A stretch of DNA of 44,034 bases from an uncultured Clostridia bacterium. Lineage in GTDB: Bacteria; Bacillota; Clostridia; UMGS1883. Location: NCBI GenBank assembly GCA_947629005.1, contig CANRCD010000015.1, positions 1 through 44,034 of the forward strand. Direction: 5' to 3'. Shown piece after piece: positions 1 to 7,527 of this stretch. Below the pieces are notes generated by a model. The model saw only the letters and a list, made by a program, of their open reading frames with translations, had not been told where the DNA came from and searched no databases. How positions within the stretch are numbered: position 1 is the first letter of the stretch; each line of letters starts with the position of its first letter. The position numbers and the translations under genes were made by a program.

Positions 1-61
1 GCTCCGTAGTGCCGATGATACTTGGCGGGAAGCTGCCCGGGAAAGTAGGAAGCCGCCGGCT
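1..61 (+). rRNA. rrf: 5S ribosomal RNA, 3' part
   Basis: The first 60 or so bases match the 3' half of clostridial 5S rRNA: the GCCGATGATACTTGGCGGGA segment, the GCCCGGGAAAGTAGG stretch and the closing CCGCCGGC that would pair with the missing 5' end. The gene is cut by the window edge, so an rRNA operon probably lies to the left. It is followed at once by an intrinsic terminator. The exact 3' end is uncertain by a few bases. Confidence 0.9.
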
Positions 62-69
62 AAAGAAGA

Positions 70-96
70 AGCAGTCCGTAAGGGCTGCTTTTTTTT
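70..96 (+). terminator. Rho-independent terminator of the rRNA operon
   Basis: AGCAGTCC, a GTAA loop and GGGCTGCT form an 8-bp stem with one G-U pair, followed by a run of T. It starts 9 bases after the 5S 3' end, as expected for the end of an rRNA operon. Confidence 0.9.
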
Positions 97-110
97 CGCA
101 TGATTCGTAG

Positions 111-133
111 GGAGCGCCGAACCCCGGCGCTCC
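111..133. repeat. Palindromic hairpin, GGAGCGCCG family copy 1
   Basis: GGAGCGCCG and CGGCGCTCC form a perfect 9-bp inverted repeat with a 5-base loop. No T run follows, so it is not a convincing terminator. The same stem recurs at 1723-1743, suggesting a small interspersed palindrome family. Confidence 0.6.
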
Positions 134-223
134 GTCGGTACTGGCGTATTTTCAAGCCGCCTAACGAAGTATGGCGCGAAAAATACCGTCGCGAATGTCT
201 TATTTTAATCGGGATTAGTATAA

Positions 224-264
224 AAACCCGGCACAGCGTCATGAAATGGCGCTGTGCCGGGTTT
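224..264. terminator. Strong bidirectional hairpin terminator
   Basis: AAACCCGGCACAGCG (224-238) pairs with CGCTGTGCCGGGTTT (250-264), a perfect 15-bp stem whose loop can partly pair as well. Stem ends are A/T-rich on both sides, giving T runs in both directions. It lies downstream of the minus-strand XRE gene and probably ends that transcript. Confidence 0.8.
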
Positions 265-309
265 CCGAGCGACGCCTCTTTTCCGCAAAAAGTATGCGGC
301 AGAGCCGTA

Positions 310-1386
310 TTAGGCTCGGTATGAGTTCAGAATATCTCCGAACGCCGCCTTCATATCGGCGTTCTTTTCTATCTCACTGATCTCATATGAAAGAAGGCTC
401 AAGGGCGACGTGTTATACACATCACCTAAATCCTCCGTGTCCCCGCACATAAGAAGCGAGGTGTGGCGAACCTTTTCGGGCAATTCGTCGTACTTTTTTG
501 AATGCGCCAGCCCCTGCTCCAAGAAAAGCGCGGCGTTTTCCCAATCTTTGTTTTGATAGAAAAGCTTGGCGAGTAGACATGAGATGTGCCCGTAATGATG
601 ATGTGAAAACCCATAGTCCCCATCTTCATTCATCAGCTCTATCAAAGCAAGACACTTTCGGTAGACGCTTATTTTATCATCGCCCGTTTTGGCGACAAAC
701 GTTCCGAAATTCCGTAGCTTATTGACAAGGAACTCCGCACATATGCGGATATTCTTCTTGATGCAAGCCTCGTATTTTTCTTTATCCGACCGGATATATA
801 CCTGCTCTAGGCATTCGTTTGCCGTATCAAGATAGCTTTCCGGTAATTCCGTACAAATCTCTTCCGCCTTTTTTGTCATACCGTCGTTCAGATACAAAAC
901 GGACATTACTTCCATGGCGGAATACCGTATCTTCTGTATTGTGCACTTATCCAGAATTTCACCGCAAAGTTTATACAGTTCTTCTTTATGGATTTCCTCT
1001 CCGAAAGGTTCTTCCGGATAATTTGGATCATTAAACAGTTCAAACAGATATTTCTCCATGACGCGAAAGTCATTCGGATATTTTTTATACATTCCCTCCG
1101 TGAGTACGAATTTCTCTTTCTGCTTTCCTTCATGCGAAAGCCTGTCATATTCCGAAAGAAATGCGTTGATGTCCGACGCCCTTCTTCCGCCCTCGATTTC
1201 CAAAAGCACATCAGCGCTGACGTCGAAAACGGAGGCAAGAACGGGCAGCCAGGAAATGTCAGGCGCTGTTCTGTCGCATTCCCATTGGGAAACCGCACGC
1301 GAAGTAATGCCGAGATACCCCGCCAGATCTTCCTGAGTCATGTTTTTCTCTCGGCGAAGGCGTTTTATAGTTGTTCCGATAGACAT
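310..1386 (-). CDS. XRE-family transcriptional regulator with TPR-like C-terminal region
   Basis: A 358-residue protein with an N-terminal XRE/lambda-repressor helix-turn-helix at about residues 4-60 (TIKRLRREKNMTQEDLAGYL, then SRAVSQWECDRTAP). The long alpha-helical remainder resembles the helical-repeat sensor regions of clostridial regulators of this type. The start at 1386 is chosen for its AAAGGAG ribosome site seven bases upstream; the reading frame stays open to 1452. A paralogue lies at 27920-29440 and shares the HTH plus a YPND motif just after it. A sigma-A-like promoter at 1443-1471 and a perfect palindrome at the predicted transcription start suggest autoregulation. DNA binding is well supported; the ligand and target genes are unknown. 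Confidence 0.85.
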   Translation of the reverse strand: MSIGTTIKRLRREKNMTQEDLAGYLGITSRAVSQWECDRTAPDISWLPVLASVFDVSADVLLEIEGGRRASDINAFLSEYDRLSHEGKQKEKFVLTEGMYKKYPNDFRVMEKYLFELFNDPNYPEEPFGEEIHKEELYKLCGEILDKCTIQKIRYSAMEVMSVLYLNDGMTKKAEEICTELPESYLDTANECLEQVYIRSDKEKYEACIKKNIRICAEFLVNKLRNFGTFVAKTGDDKISVYRKCLALIELMNEDGDYGFSHHHYGHISCLLAKLFYQNKDWENAALFLEQGLAHSKKYDELPEKVRHTSLLMCGDTEDLGDVYNTSPLSLLSYEISEIEKNADMKAAFGDILNSYRA

Positions 1387-1421
1387 AAGTTTGCTCCTTT
1401 TTATTTTGGAATGTGTTACTT

Positions 1422-1435
1422 CAAAAGCGCTTTTG
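1422..1435. promoter_or_regulatory. Candidate operator palindrome
   Basis: CAAAAGC followed by GCTTTTG is a perfect 14-base palindrome. It lies just downstream of the -10 box at 1443-1448, at the predicted transcription start. This is a typical place for an autorepressor site, but no partner site with the same sequence was seen. Confidence 0.45.
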
Positions 1436-1442
1436 TACTTGT

Positions 1443-1471
1443 AGTATACCACGCTTAATAAGGCGATTCAA
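1443..1471 (-). promoter_or_regulatory. Promoter of the XRE regulator gene
   Basis: Read on the minus strand: TTGAAT (1471-1466), 17-base spacer, TATACT (1448-1443). This is 57 bases upstream of the ATG at 1386. Confidence 0.7.
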
Positions 1472-1494
1472 CGAAGCAAATGCGGATATATAGC

Positions 1495-1527
1495 AAAGCG
1501 CCGCTTTGTTTTTCGAAGCGGCGCTTT
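1495..1527. repeat. Inverted repeat in intergenic region
   Basis: AAAGCGCCGCTT (1495-1506) and AAGCGGCGCTTT (1516-1527) form a perfect 12-bp stem with a 9-base loop. It sits upstream of the XRE promoter. There is no clear T run on either side, so its role is unclear. Confidence 0.6.
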
Positions 1528-1593
1528 AGGAAGTCGAGAACAACGAATAAAATATTTGTGGCGATTGTTGGGCGACGACCATATTAAAATTGC

Positions 1594-1652
1594 GTAAACC
1601 CCCTCATCCGTCGCTCGCTTTGCTCGCGCCACCTTCTCCCCGAGGAGAAGGC
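1594..1652. repeat. Probable short interspersed repeat (CCCCTCATCCGTC type)
   Basis: The stretch starts with CCCCCTCATCCGTC, contains a GCTCGCTTTGCTCGCGCC segment and ends in a hairpin, CCTTCTCC CCGA GGAGAAGG. From memory, sequences of this form recur many times in Oscillospirales genomes between genes. Only one copy is visible here, so the assignment rests on recollection. Together with a tandem pair of GCGAGAATTATAT (1665-1677 and 1679-1691), it fills most of the gene-free stretch 1387-1793. Confidence 0.45.
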
Positions 1653-1722
1653 AAGACGATATGTGCGAGAATTATATTGCGAGAATTATATATAGTGGAA
1701 GATATACACGCAATAAATAAAC

Positions 1723-1743
1723 GGAGCGCCGAGTCGGCGCTCC
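1723..1743 (-). terminator. Palindrome copy 2 acting as terminator of the decarboxylase-cupin gene
   Basis: GGAGCGCCGA and TCGGCGCTCC form perfect 10-base arms around one base. On the minus strand the stem is followed by GTTTATTTATT, so it can end the transcript of the gene that stops at 1794. The stem matches the hairpin at 111-133. Confidence 0.55.
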
Positions 1744-1793
1744 ATACGATGGTTAGTGAAAACGATGGCGCGGCTATGGGGATTTTTAGGGAA

Positions 1794-2567
1794 TTACTTC
1801 GCGGAGCAGGCGGCCATATACTCGGCGTCGCCCACGGCTTCGAGCCATTCGCTGCCGGAGCTTTCGCCGGGAACTTCGACGGCGAGGTGCGAAAACCAGC
1901 TATCCGGCGCGGCTCCGTGCCAATGCTTTACGCCGGCAGGGATATTGACACAGCTGCCGGGCCTCATTTCGACGGCGGCCTTGCCCCACTCCTGATAAAA
2001 GCCGCGCCCGCCCACGCAAATCAAAATCTGGCCGCCGCCGCTTTCGGCGCGGTGGATATGCCAGTTGTTGCGGCAGCCGGGCTCGAAGGTGACGTTGAAT
2101 ATCCCCACCTGAGAGTCGGACACCGGGGCGAGGTAGCTTTGCCCGATGAAGTATTTCGCGAACGCGTCGTTCGGCTCGCCGATGGGGAAGAAGATGCCGC
2201 TCTGATACCTTTCTTTATCCGTATTCCCCGCCTCGGCCTCGTTCCACACGCCCTTCGCCAGATTGAATACCGCCCAAGCCTTGGGCCAACCGGCATAAAA
2301 GGCCGCATGAGTGATAATGGCGGCGATTTCCGCCCTCGTCACGCCGTGGGCCTTGGCGTTTTGCAGGTGATACGTCAGCGACGAATCCGTCACGCCGGAG
2401 GCCATGAGCGCGACGACCGTTACAATGCAGCGCGTTTTCAGGCTTATATCGCCGTTGTTCCAGTTTTCGCCGAACAGCACGTCGTCGTTGTAGTGGGCAA
2501 AGTCGGGGGCGAATTCCCCAAGACCGTCGCGGCCGGCGGTCTGCACAATTTTTTCAGACATTTTCAT
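1794..2567 (-). CDS. Carboxymuconolactone decarboxylase-like / cupin fusion protein
   Basis: A 257-residue two-domain protein. Residues about 30-110 look like a carboxymuconolactone decarboxylase domain (KTRCIVTVVALMASG, ITHAAFYAGWPKAW) without the CxxC of AhpD peroxidases. Residues about 150-240 are a cupin: WHIHRAESGGGQILICVGG holds the two metal-binding histidines and a later H lies in PAGVKHWHGA. Fusions of this kind occur in anaerobes and may act on small oxidised or aromatic compounds, but the substrate is unknown. Two ATG codons (2567 and 2561) are both possible after the AAAGGCGG ribosome site; the second is better spaced. The gene stands alone between opposite-strand neighbours. Confidence 0.85.
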   Translation of the reverse strand: MKMSEKIVQTAGRDGLGEFAPDFAHYNDDVLFGENWNNGDISLKTRCIVTVVALMASGVTDSSLTYHLQNAKAHGVTRAEIAAIITHAAFYAGWPKAWAVFNLAKGVWNEAEAGNTDKERYQSGIFFPIGEPNDAFAKYFIGQSYLAPVSDSQVGIFNVTFEPGCRNNWHIHRAESGGGQILICVGGRGFYQEWGKAAVEMRPGSCVNIPAGVKHWHGAAPDSWFSHLAVEVPGESSGSEWLEAVGDAEYMAACSAK

Positions 2568-2651
2568 TTCCGCCTTTCTGTGTTTTTTACTATTTTATCA
2601 CAAACACGCTCCGCCGTCAATAATTCGGGCGAAGATTTAAAAACATTCGTG

Positions 2652-2680
2652 TTGACTGAACCGCCAAAAAGTGGTATAAT
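2652..2680 (+). promoter_or_regulatory. Sigma-A promoter of the DUF362 gene
   Basis: TTGACT (2652-2657), 17-base spacer, TATAAT (2675-2680). A short leader of about 25 bases precedes the GGGAGG ribosome site. Confidence 0.85.
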
Positions 2681-2712
2681 AATATTAAACACAGAAAATG
2701 GGAGGAAAAATT

Positions 2713-3573
2713 ATGGCAAAGGTTTATTTTTCGGAAACGATAACCCCGAAGAAAATATCGGAGCTTTTCGATAAGGTGGGCAAGCCGCTCGGCGGACGGG
2801 TAGTCGTAAAGCTGCACTCCGGCGAGGCGGGCAACCAGAACTTCCTTGGGCCGGCGCTTTGGAAGGACGTGGTGGCCAAGGTTCACGGAACCGTGGCCGA
2901 ATGCAACACGGCCTACGATGGCGAGCGCGACACTACCGAAAAGCACCTTAAAACCATAGAAAACCACGGCTGGACCAAATTTTTTGATTTTGACCTTCTC
3001 GACGCGCAGGGCCCCGACATGGAGCTTGCCGTGCCTCACGGGCGTGTGATACACAAGAATTTTGTCGGCGGGAACCTCGCGAAATACGATTCCATGCTGG
3101 TGCTCTCGCACTTTAAGGGCCACCCGATGGGCGGCTACGGCGGCGCGTTGAAGCAGCTTTCCATCGGGCTTGCGTCGTCGTTCGGCAAGGCTTATATCCA
3201 CGGCGCGGGCGAGCCCGAGAAGATATGGAGCTCGGAGCATGATGCCTTTCTCGCGTCTATGGCTGACGCCGCCTCGTCTGTTGTGGAATACTTCAAGGGA
3301 AATATTGTTTATATTAACGTGATGAAGAATATGTCGGTGGACTGCGACTGCTGCGCCGTGGCCGAGGATCCCTGCGTCGGTGACATCGGCGTGCTGGCCT
3401 CGGACGACCCCGTTGCCATCGACCGCGCCTGCCTCGATTTGCTTTACGCCTCGGACGACCCGGGCAAGGCTCATCTTATTGAGAGAATAGAGTCGCGCAA
3501 CGGCTGGCATACCCTGCACTGTGCCGCCGAGCTGGGCATAGGCAGCGAGGAGTACGAGCTGGTTCGCGTGTGA
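2713..3573 (+). CDS. DUF362 domain-containing protein
   Basis: A 286-residue protein that matches the DUF362 family along its length: VVVKLHSGE near residue 40, the conserved LSHFKGHPMGGYGGALKQLS stretch near residue 135, and the DPVAIDRACLDL signature near the C-terminus. A cysteine cluster, CDCCAVAEDPC at about residue 215, could bind an iron-sulphur cluster or zinc. Longer relatives carry a separate 4Fe-4S ferredoxin domain that is absent here. The family function is unknown. ATG at 2713 is chosen because GGGAGG lies eight bases upstream; an ATG at 2698 would place the ribosome site inside the gene. Probably co-transcribed with the next gene, 13 bases downstream. Confidence 0.88.
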   Translation: MAKVYFSETITPKKISELFDKVGKPLGGRVVVKLHSGEAGNQNFLGPALWKDVVAKVHGTVAECNTAYDGERDTTEKHLKTIENHGWTKFFDFDLLDAQGPDMELAVPHGRVIHKNFVGGNLAKYDSMLVLSHFKGHPMGGYGGALKQLSIGLASSFGKAYIHGAGEPEKIWSSEHDAFLASMADAASSVVEYFKGNIVYINVMKNMSVDCDCCAVAEDPCVGDIGVLASDDPVAIDRACLDLLYASDDPGKAHLIERIESRNGWHTLHCAAELGIGSEEYELVRV

Positions 3574-3586
3574 GGAGAGGCGGAAG

Positions 3587-4108
3587 ATGACGACGACGAA
3601 AAGGAAGGGCCTTATTATTGCCGCCGCCGTACTTTTGATAATTTTGTGCCTTGGAGCGTATCGGTACTATTCACGGCCGGACGGCGGCACGGTTGAGAGC
3701 CGCGAGGAAATGTTGAGAGGCACACCGAAAGGAATCGAGTGGAATATCGCTCTGGAGCGGGAATTGAACGGGTATATTCTGAGCGGGATTTATAGCGGTA
3801 ATAAAGCCGGTATTGCCGTATTTGAACCGACCGGCAACGGAAAATACAGATTGGTTTCCCGCGAGTGGAGGAACGCCGACCAAATTATTACGTCCGGGTT
3901 TTTGGACGGCGGCGAACGGTACGACGTTATTTGGTTCAACGGCGCTCCCACAAGCCGCGCCGAGGTTCGATACACGATTGACGGGGCGGAAGCCGAGCCG
4001 CTGGTTTTTGATACGAGCGGCGGGGAAATCATTTGCGAAAATGCTCCGGCAAAGGATTACGAGCTTAACGTGAAATACTATGACAGCGACGGCAACGTAT
4101 ATGAATAA
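3587..4108 (+). CDS. Hypothetical membrane-anchored protein
   Basis: A 173-residue protein I do not recognise. Residues 6-25 (KGLIIAAAVLLIILCLGAYR) form one hydrophobic segment after a basic N-terminus, so it is probably anchored in the membrane with the rest outside. The outer part is predicted to be mostly beta-strand, with two repeated-looking units (YILSGIYSGNKAGIAVF and RYDVIWFNGAPTSRAEV). No lipobox cysteine is placed for cleavage. It starts 13 bases after the DUF362 stop with a GGAGAGGCGGAAG ribosome region, so the two genes are likely one operon ended by the terminator at 4107-4137. Confidence 0.75.
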   Translation: MTTTKRKGLIIAAAVLLIILCLGAYRYYSRPDGGTVESREEMLRGTPKGIEWNIALERELNGYILSGIYSGNKAGIAVFEPTGNGKYRLVSREWRNADQIITSGFLDGGERYDVIWFNGAPTSRAEVRYTIDGAEAEPLVFDTSGGEIICENAPAKDYELNVKYYDSDGNVYE

Positions 4109-4137
4109 AAAAAGGACTGCTTGCGCAGTCCTTTTTT
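4107..4137. terminator. Bidirectional terminator between converging genes
   Basis: AAAGGACTGC (4111-4120), TTG loop, GCAGTCCTTT (4124-4133), with A and T runs on either side. It serves the plus-strand operon ending at 4108 and the minus-strand rplT operon ending at 4151. Confidence 0.92.
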
Positions 4138-4150
4138 CTTTGCCTTATTT

Positions 4151-4504
4151 TTACAGATTAGCCTTTGCAGTCTCCACCAGCTGGGTGAAAGCCGCGGCGT
4201 CGTTTATGGCGATCTCGGAAAGCATCTTTCTGTTGATTTCGATGCCGGCCTTCTTAAGACCGTTCATAAAGCGGGAATAGTTGATGCCGTTTATCTTGCA
4301 GGCAGCGCTGATCCTTGTGATCCACATGCTGCGGAAATCTCTCTTCTTCTGTTTTCTTCCGATGTAAGCATAAGAAAGGGATTTCATAACGGCCTGATTG
4401 GCAACCCTGTAAAGCTTGCTCTTACCGCCGCGGTAACCCTTGGCAAGCTTCAATATTTTCTTGTGATGTTTTCTTGTGTTAAGCGCGCCTTTTACTCGAG
4501 CCAC
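4151..4504 (-). CDS. rplT: Large ribosomal subunit protein bL20
   Basis: A 117-residue basic protein of normal bL20 length, with the family N-terminus [20 protein letters not shown] and the conserved [20 protein letters not shown] segment. bL20 binds 23S rRNA early in large-subunit assembly and in Bacillota also represses its own operon. The start codon is GTG at 4504, preceded by AAAGGAGG. It is last in infC-rpmI-rplT, 18 bases after rpmI, and is followed by a shared terminator. Confidence 0.97.
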   Translation of the reverse strand: MARVKGALNTRKHHKKILKLAKGYRGGKSKLYRVANQAVMKSLSYAYIGRKQKKRDFRSMWITRISAACKINGINYSRFMNGLKKAGIEINRKMLSEIAINDAAAFTQLVETAKANL

Positions 4505-4522
4505 TGTAAATACCTCCTTTAA

Positions 4523-4720
4523 TTATTTGTAGGGAATGAGCTTCTTGATTACCTTTGCGTTGGGAGCGGACGCATACGTTCCCTTCCTGAGGCGTCTCTT
4601 TCTCTTGGTATCCTTCTTTGTGAGGATGTGGCTCTTATAGGCTCTGCTCCTCTTTACCTTGCCGGATTTTGTAAGACTGAAGCGCTTTGCGGCGGCTCTG
4701 TGCGTCTTTATTTTAGGCAT
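4523..4720 (-). CDS. rpmI: Large ribosomal subunit protein bL35
   Basis: A 65-residue, very basic protein matching bL35: [20 protein letters not shown] at the N-terminus and [20 protein letters not shown] in the middle. It has the usual length and the usual position between infC and rplT. ATG at 4720 follows a GAGAGGAGAG ribosome site. Confidence 0.97.
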   Translation of the reverse strand: MPKIKTHRAAAKRFSLTKSGKVKRSRAYKSHILTKKDTKRKRRLRKGTYASAPNAKVIKKLIPYK

Positions 4721-4768
4721 ACTATCTCTCCTCTCAAATGTGTTTATAAATTCGGCGTGAGCCGAAGC

Positions 4769-5281
4769 TTACTGTTTTTTGGGCGAAATAACCATCGCCA
4801 TGTTCCTGCCCTCAAGTTTGGGGGCCTTTTCAACGCTGCCGACCTCGGCCGCGCCCTCGGCAAAGCGGTTCATCAGCTCCTCGCCGAGCTTCGCGTGCTG
4901 CACTTGCCGCCCGCGGAAGCGAACCGTGACCTTTACCTTGTCGCCGCCGGAAAGAAACTTGACGGCGGCCTTAAGCTTTGTTTCAAAATCGTGAGTGTCG
5001 ATGGAAGGTGATAACTGAATTTCCTTGATGTTAACCACCCGCTGGTTTTTGCGGTTCTCCTTTTCCCGCTTGGACATTTCAAAGCGGTACTTGCCGTAGT
5101 CCATTATCTTGCAAACGGGCGGGTTGGCCTGTGGGGAGATTTTCACCAAATCAAGATTGAGCGCGGCGGCCGCGTCAAGCGCCTGCGCCGAGCTCATAAT
5201 GCCGAGCTGCGCCCCGTCCTGACCGATAACGCGAACCTCTTTGTCGCGTATCTCCTCATTGATCATCAATTCCCTGCTAAT
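4769..5281 (-). CDS. infC: Translation initiation factor IF-3 (ATT start codon)
   Basis: A 170-residue IF-3. The N-domain starts INEEIRDKEVRVIGQDGAQLG, the linker contains PPVCKIMDYGKYRFE, and the C-domain carries VKEIQLSP-like VNIKEIQLSPSIDTHDFETK and GDKVKVTVRFRGRQ. IF-3 binds the 30S subunit and checks the start codon. The chosen start is ATT at 5281: GGAGGTG lies seven bases upstream, and ISRELMINEEIR aligns with the N-terminus of other clostridial IF-3s. The first ATG (5264) has no ribosome site. Rare ATT or ATA starts are a known feature of infC and make its translation sensitive to IF-3 itself. The frame remains open upstream to 5539, but that part is the leader. Confidence 0.95.
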   Translation of the reverse strand: MSRELMINEEIRDKEVRVIGQDGAQLGIMSSAQALDAAAALNLDLVKISPQANPPVCKIMDYGKYRFEMSKREKENRKNQRVVNIKEIQLSPSIDTHDFETKLKAAVKFLSGGDKVKVTVRFRGRQVQHAKLGEELMNRFAEGAAEVGSVEKAPKLEGRNMAMVISPKKQ

Positions 5282-5300
5282 CGTAAAACACCTCCGACGA

Positions 5301-5346
5301 AAAAATAAAAATAAAAAACGTGCTGCAAAGCACACTTTGCCGCACG
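5301..5346 (-). terminator. Leader attenuator of the infC-rpmI-rplT operon (L20-leader type)
   Basis: On the minus strand GTGC-G-GCAAAG, TGTG loop, CTTTGC-A-GCAC form a stem followed by GTTTTTTATTTTTATTTTTT. This intrinsic terminator lies between the promoter at 5441-5469 and the infC ribosome site, inside a leader of about 150 bases. In Bacillota this leader is known to be controlled by bL20 binding; here I infer the same from position and structure. I could not fold the full L20-binding region. Confidence 0.75.
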
Positions 5347-5440
5347 GTCGCACACAAAAAAGGCGAATGTTGACCCACGCTCGATTTTCGGCGGGGTGAG
5401 AGCGGCGGCTTTGCGGCGGCTCTGCTTTGTTGTCGAAAAG

Positions 5441-5469
5441 ATTATAGCACACCCGCACGGGAATGTCAA
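5441..5469 (-). promoter_or_regulatory. Consensus sigma-A promoter of the infC operon
   Basis: Minus strand: TTGACA (5469-5464), 17-base spacer, TATAAT (5446-5441), a perfect match to consensus. Transcription should start near 5434, giving a leader of about 150 bases. Confidence 0.9.
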
Positions 5470-5532
5470 GCCCTTTTTTGAAAAAATCGCGCTTTTTTTC
5501 GCATTTTTTTGGCGGGGCTTCCTCTTTTTGCC

Positions 5533-5561
5533 TTGACAACTTTATTTTGTAGTGATATAAT
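5533..5561 (+). promoter_or_regulatory. Consensus sigma-A promoter of thrS
   Basis: TTGACA (5533-5538), 17-base spacer, TATAAT (5556-5561). The leader is only about 30 bases, leaving no room for a T-box riboswitch, although many Bacillota thrS genes have one. Confidence 0.9.
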
Positions 5562-5597
5562 TACTCTTATAACAGATACACGAAAGGATGTATGGCA

Positions 5598-7505
5598 ATG
5601 ATAAAAGTCAGCCTGAAGGGCGACGAGCGCGAATTTGAAAGCGGCTCCGTCCTTACGGATATAGCCAAAAGCATAAGCGAGGGCCTCGCGCGCGGCAGTT
5701 TCTGCGCCCTTGTCGACGGCGAGGTTACGGATATGCGCGCCGCACTGACAGCCGACTGCGCGGTGGAGTTTTGCGGCTTCGATACCGACGCAGGCCGCCG
5801 CGCCTTTCGCCATACCGCCAGCCATATAATGGCGCAGGCCGTGAAAAGGCTTTACCCGAACGTGAAGCTGGCTATCGGCCCCGCGATAGATAACGGCTTC
5901 TATTACGACTTTGATACCGAGGGTATGAGCCTCGTCCCCGAGGATTTGCCCAAAATCGAGGAGGAAATGAAGAAAATCGTTAAGGAAAATCTACCGATAG
6001 AGCGGTTCGAGCTTCCCCGCGGCGAGGCGATAAGGCTTATGACCGAAAGGGATGAGCCCTATAAGGTCGAGCTGATAAACGACCTCCACGAGGGCAGCGT
6101 AATTTCGTTTTACCGTCAGGGCGAGTTCACCGACCTGTGCGCCGGCCCGCATTTGATGTCCACCGGCGCGGTGAAGGCATTTAAGCTGACCGGCCTCGCC
6201 GGAGCTTATTGGCGCGGCAGCGAAAAGAACAAAATGCTCACCAGAATTTACGCCACCGCCTTCCCGAAGGCAAGCGAACTGGAGGCCCACCTCGCCGCCA
6301 TCGAGGAGGCCAAAAAGCGCGACCACAGAAAGCTGGGCAAGGAACTCGGACTGTTCGCCCTGCTCGACGAGGGCCCCGGCTTCCCCTTCTTCCTGCCGAA
6401 GGGCATGGTTCTGCGCAACACGCTGCTCGACTACTGGCGCGCCGTTCACAAGCGCTACGGATATGTGGAGATAAACACACCCATAATCCTCAATCAGGAG
6501 CTTTGGCACCGCAGTGGGCATTGGGATCATTACAAGGACAATATGTATACCACCGTTATTGACGGCGAGGATTACGCCGTGAAGCCCATGAACTGCCCCG
6601 GCTGTATGCTTGTCTATAAGCTCACGCCACATTCCTACCGCGACCTTCCGCTCAGAATGGCGGAGCTCGGCTTGGTTCACCGCCACGAGCTTTCCGGCGC
6701 GCTCCACGGCCTGTTCCGCGTGCGCTGCTTCACTCAGGACGACGCCCATATCTTCATGACTTGGGAGCAGATAGAGGGCGAAATCCAAAACGTCGTGCGC
6801 CTCTTTGACGAGGTGTACTCCGTGTTCGGCCTCACCTACAGCATAGAAATATCCACCATGCCCGAGGATCACATCGGCGATAAGGAAACTTGGGATTTGG
6901 CCACCGACGCCTTAAAGAAGGCCATCGAGGACATGGGCAAGGAATATACCATAAACGAGGGCGACGGGGCGTTCTACGGCCCCAAGATAGACTTCCACCT
7001 TGCTGACTCGCTTGGACGAACTTGGCAGTGCGGTACCATTCAGCTCGATATGCAGATGCCGGAGCGCTTTGAGCTCGAGTATACCGCGCCCGACGGCTCC
7101 AAGAAGCGCCCCGTCATGATACACCGCGCCATGCTCGGCTCCATTGAGCGGTTCATCGGCGTTATAACCGAACACTTTGCCGGTGCGTTCCCCACTTGGC
7201 TTTCGCCAGTGCAGGTAAAGCTGCTGCCCATTGCCGACAGGCACCTCGAATACCTCAAGGGCATTGCCGCCGCGCTCGAGGAGAAGGGCGTCCGCGTTGA
7301 AATAGACGAGCGCAATGAAAAAATCGGTTATAAAATACGCGAGGCTCAGCTTGAAAAAACGCCTTATATGCTCATCGCCGGCGATAAGGACATGGAGGGC
7401 GGCGTAGTCAGCGTCCGCTCGCGCAGCGGCGGCGACCTCGGCGCAATGAGCGTTGAGGCTTTCACCGAAAAGCTGCTTGAAGAAATTGAAACCATGGCAA
7501 GATAA
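5598..7505 (+). CDS. thrS: Threonine-tRNA ligase
   Basis: A cytoplasmic class II aminoacyl-tRNA synthetase of 635 residues, the usual bacterial length. In order: TGS domain (about 1-60), editing domain with HTASH near residue 70 and CAGPH near 180, catalytic core with MNCPGCMLVY, the motif 2 region RCFTQDDAHIF, motif 3 HRAMLGSIERFIGVI, then the anticodon-binding domain ending ETMAR. ATG at 5598 lies nine bases after AAAGGA; an ATG at 5592 is also possible but too close to the ribosome site. It is 22 bases upstream of the KDPG aldolase start. Confidence 0.97.
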   Translation: MIKVSLKGDEREFESGSVLTDIAKSISEGLARGSFCALVDGEVTDMRAALTADCAVEFCGFDTDAGRRAFRHTASHIMAQAVKRLYPNVKLAIGPAIDNGFYYDFDTEGMSLVPEDLPKIEEEMKKIVKENLPIERFELPRGEAIRLMTERDEPYKVELINDLHEGSVISFYRQGEFTDLCAGPHLMSTGAVKAFKLTGLAGAYWRGSEKNKMLTRIYATAFPKASELEAHLAAIEEAKKRDHRKLGKELGLFALLDEGPGFPFFLPKGMVLRNTLLDYWRAVHKRYGYVEINTPIILNQELWHRSGHWDHYKDNMYTTVIDGEDYAVKPMNCPGCMLVYKLTPHSYRDLPLRMAELGLVHRHELSGALHGLFRVRCFTQDDAHIFMTWEQIEGEIQNVVRLFDEVYSVFGLTYSIEISTMPEDHIGDKETWDLATDALKKAIEDMGKEYTINEGDGAFYGPKIDFHLADSLGRTWQCGTIQLDMQMPERFELEYTAPDGSKKRPVMIHRAMLGSIERFIGVITEHFAGAFPTWLSPVQVKLLPIADRHLEYLKGIAAALEEKGVRVEIDERNEKIGYKIREAQLEKTPYMLIAGDKDMEGGVVSVRSRSGGDLGAMSVEAFTEKLLEEIETMAR

Positions 7506-7527
7506 ATAAAAAAAAGGAGTGTTGAAA

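Noticed and set aside
1590-2774. A 394-codon plus-strand frame opposite the decarboxylase-cupin gene
   Set aside because: It starts inside an interspersed repeat, runs through the DUF362 promoter and start, and shows no domain.
5562-5597. A T-box riboswitch before thrS
   Set aside because: The promoter leaves only about 30 bases of leader, too short for a T-box.
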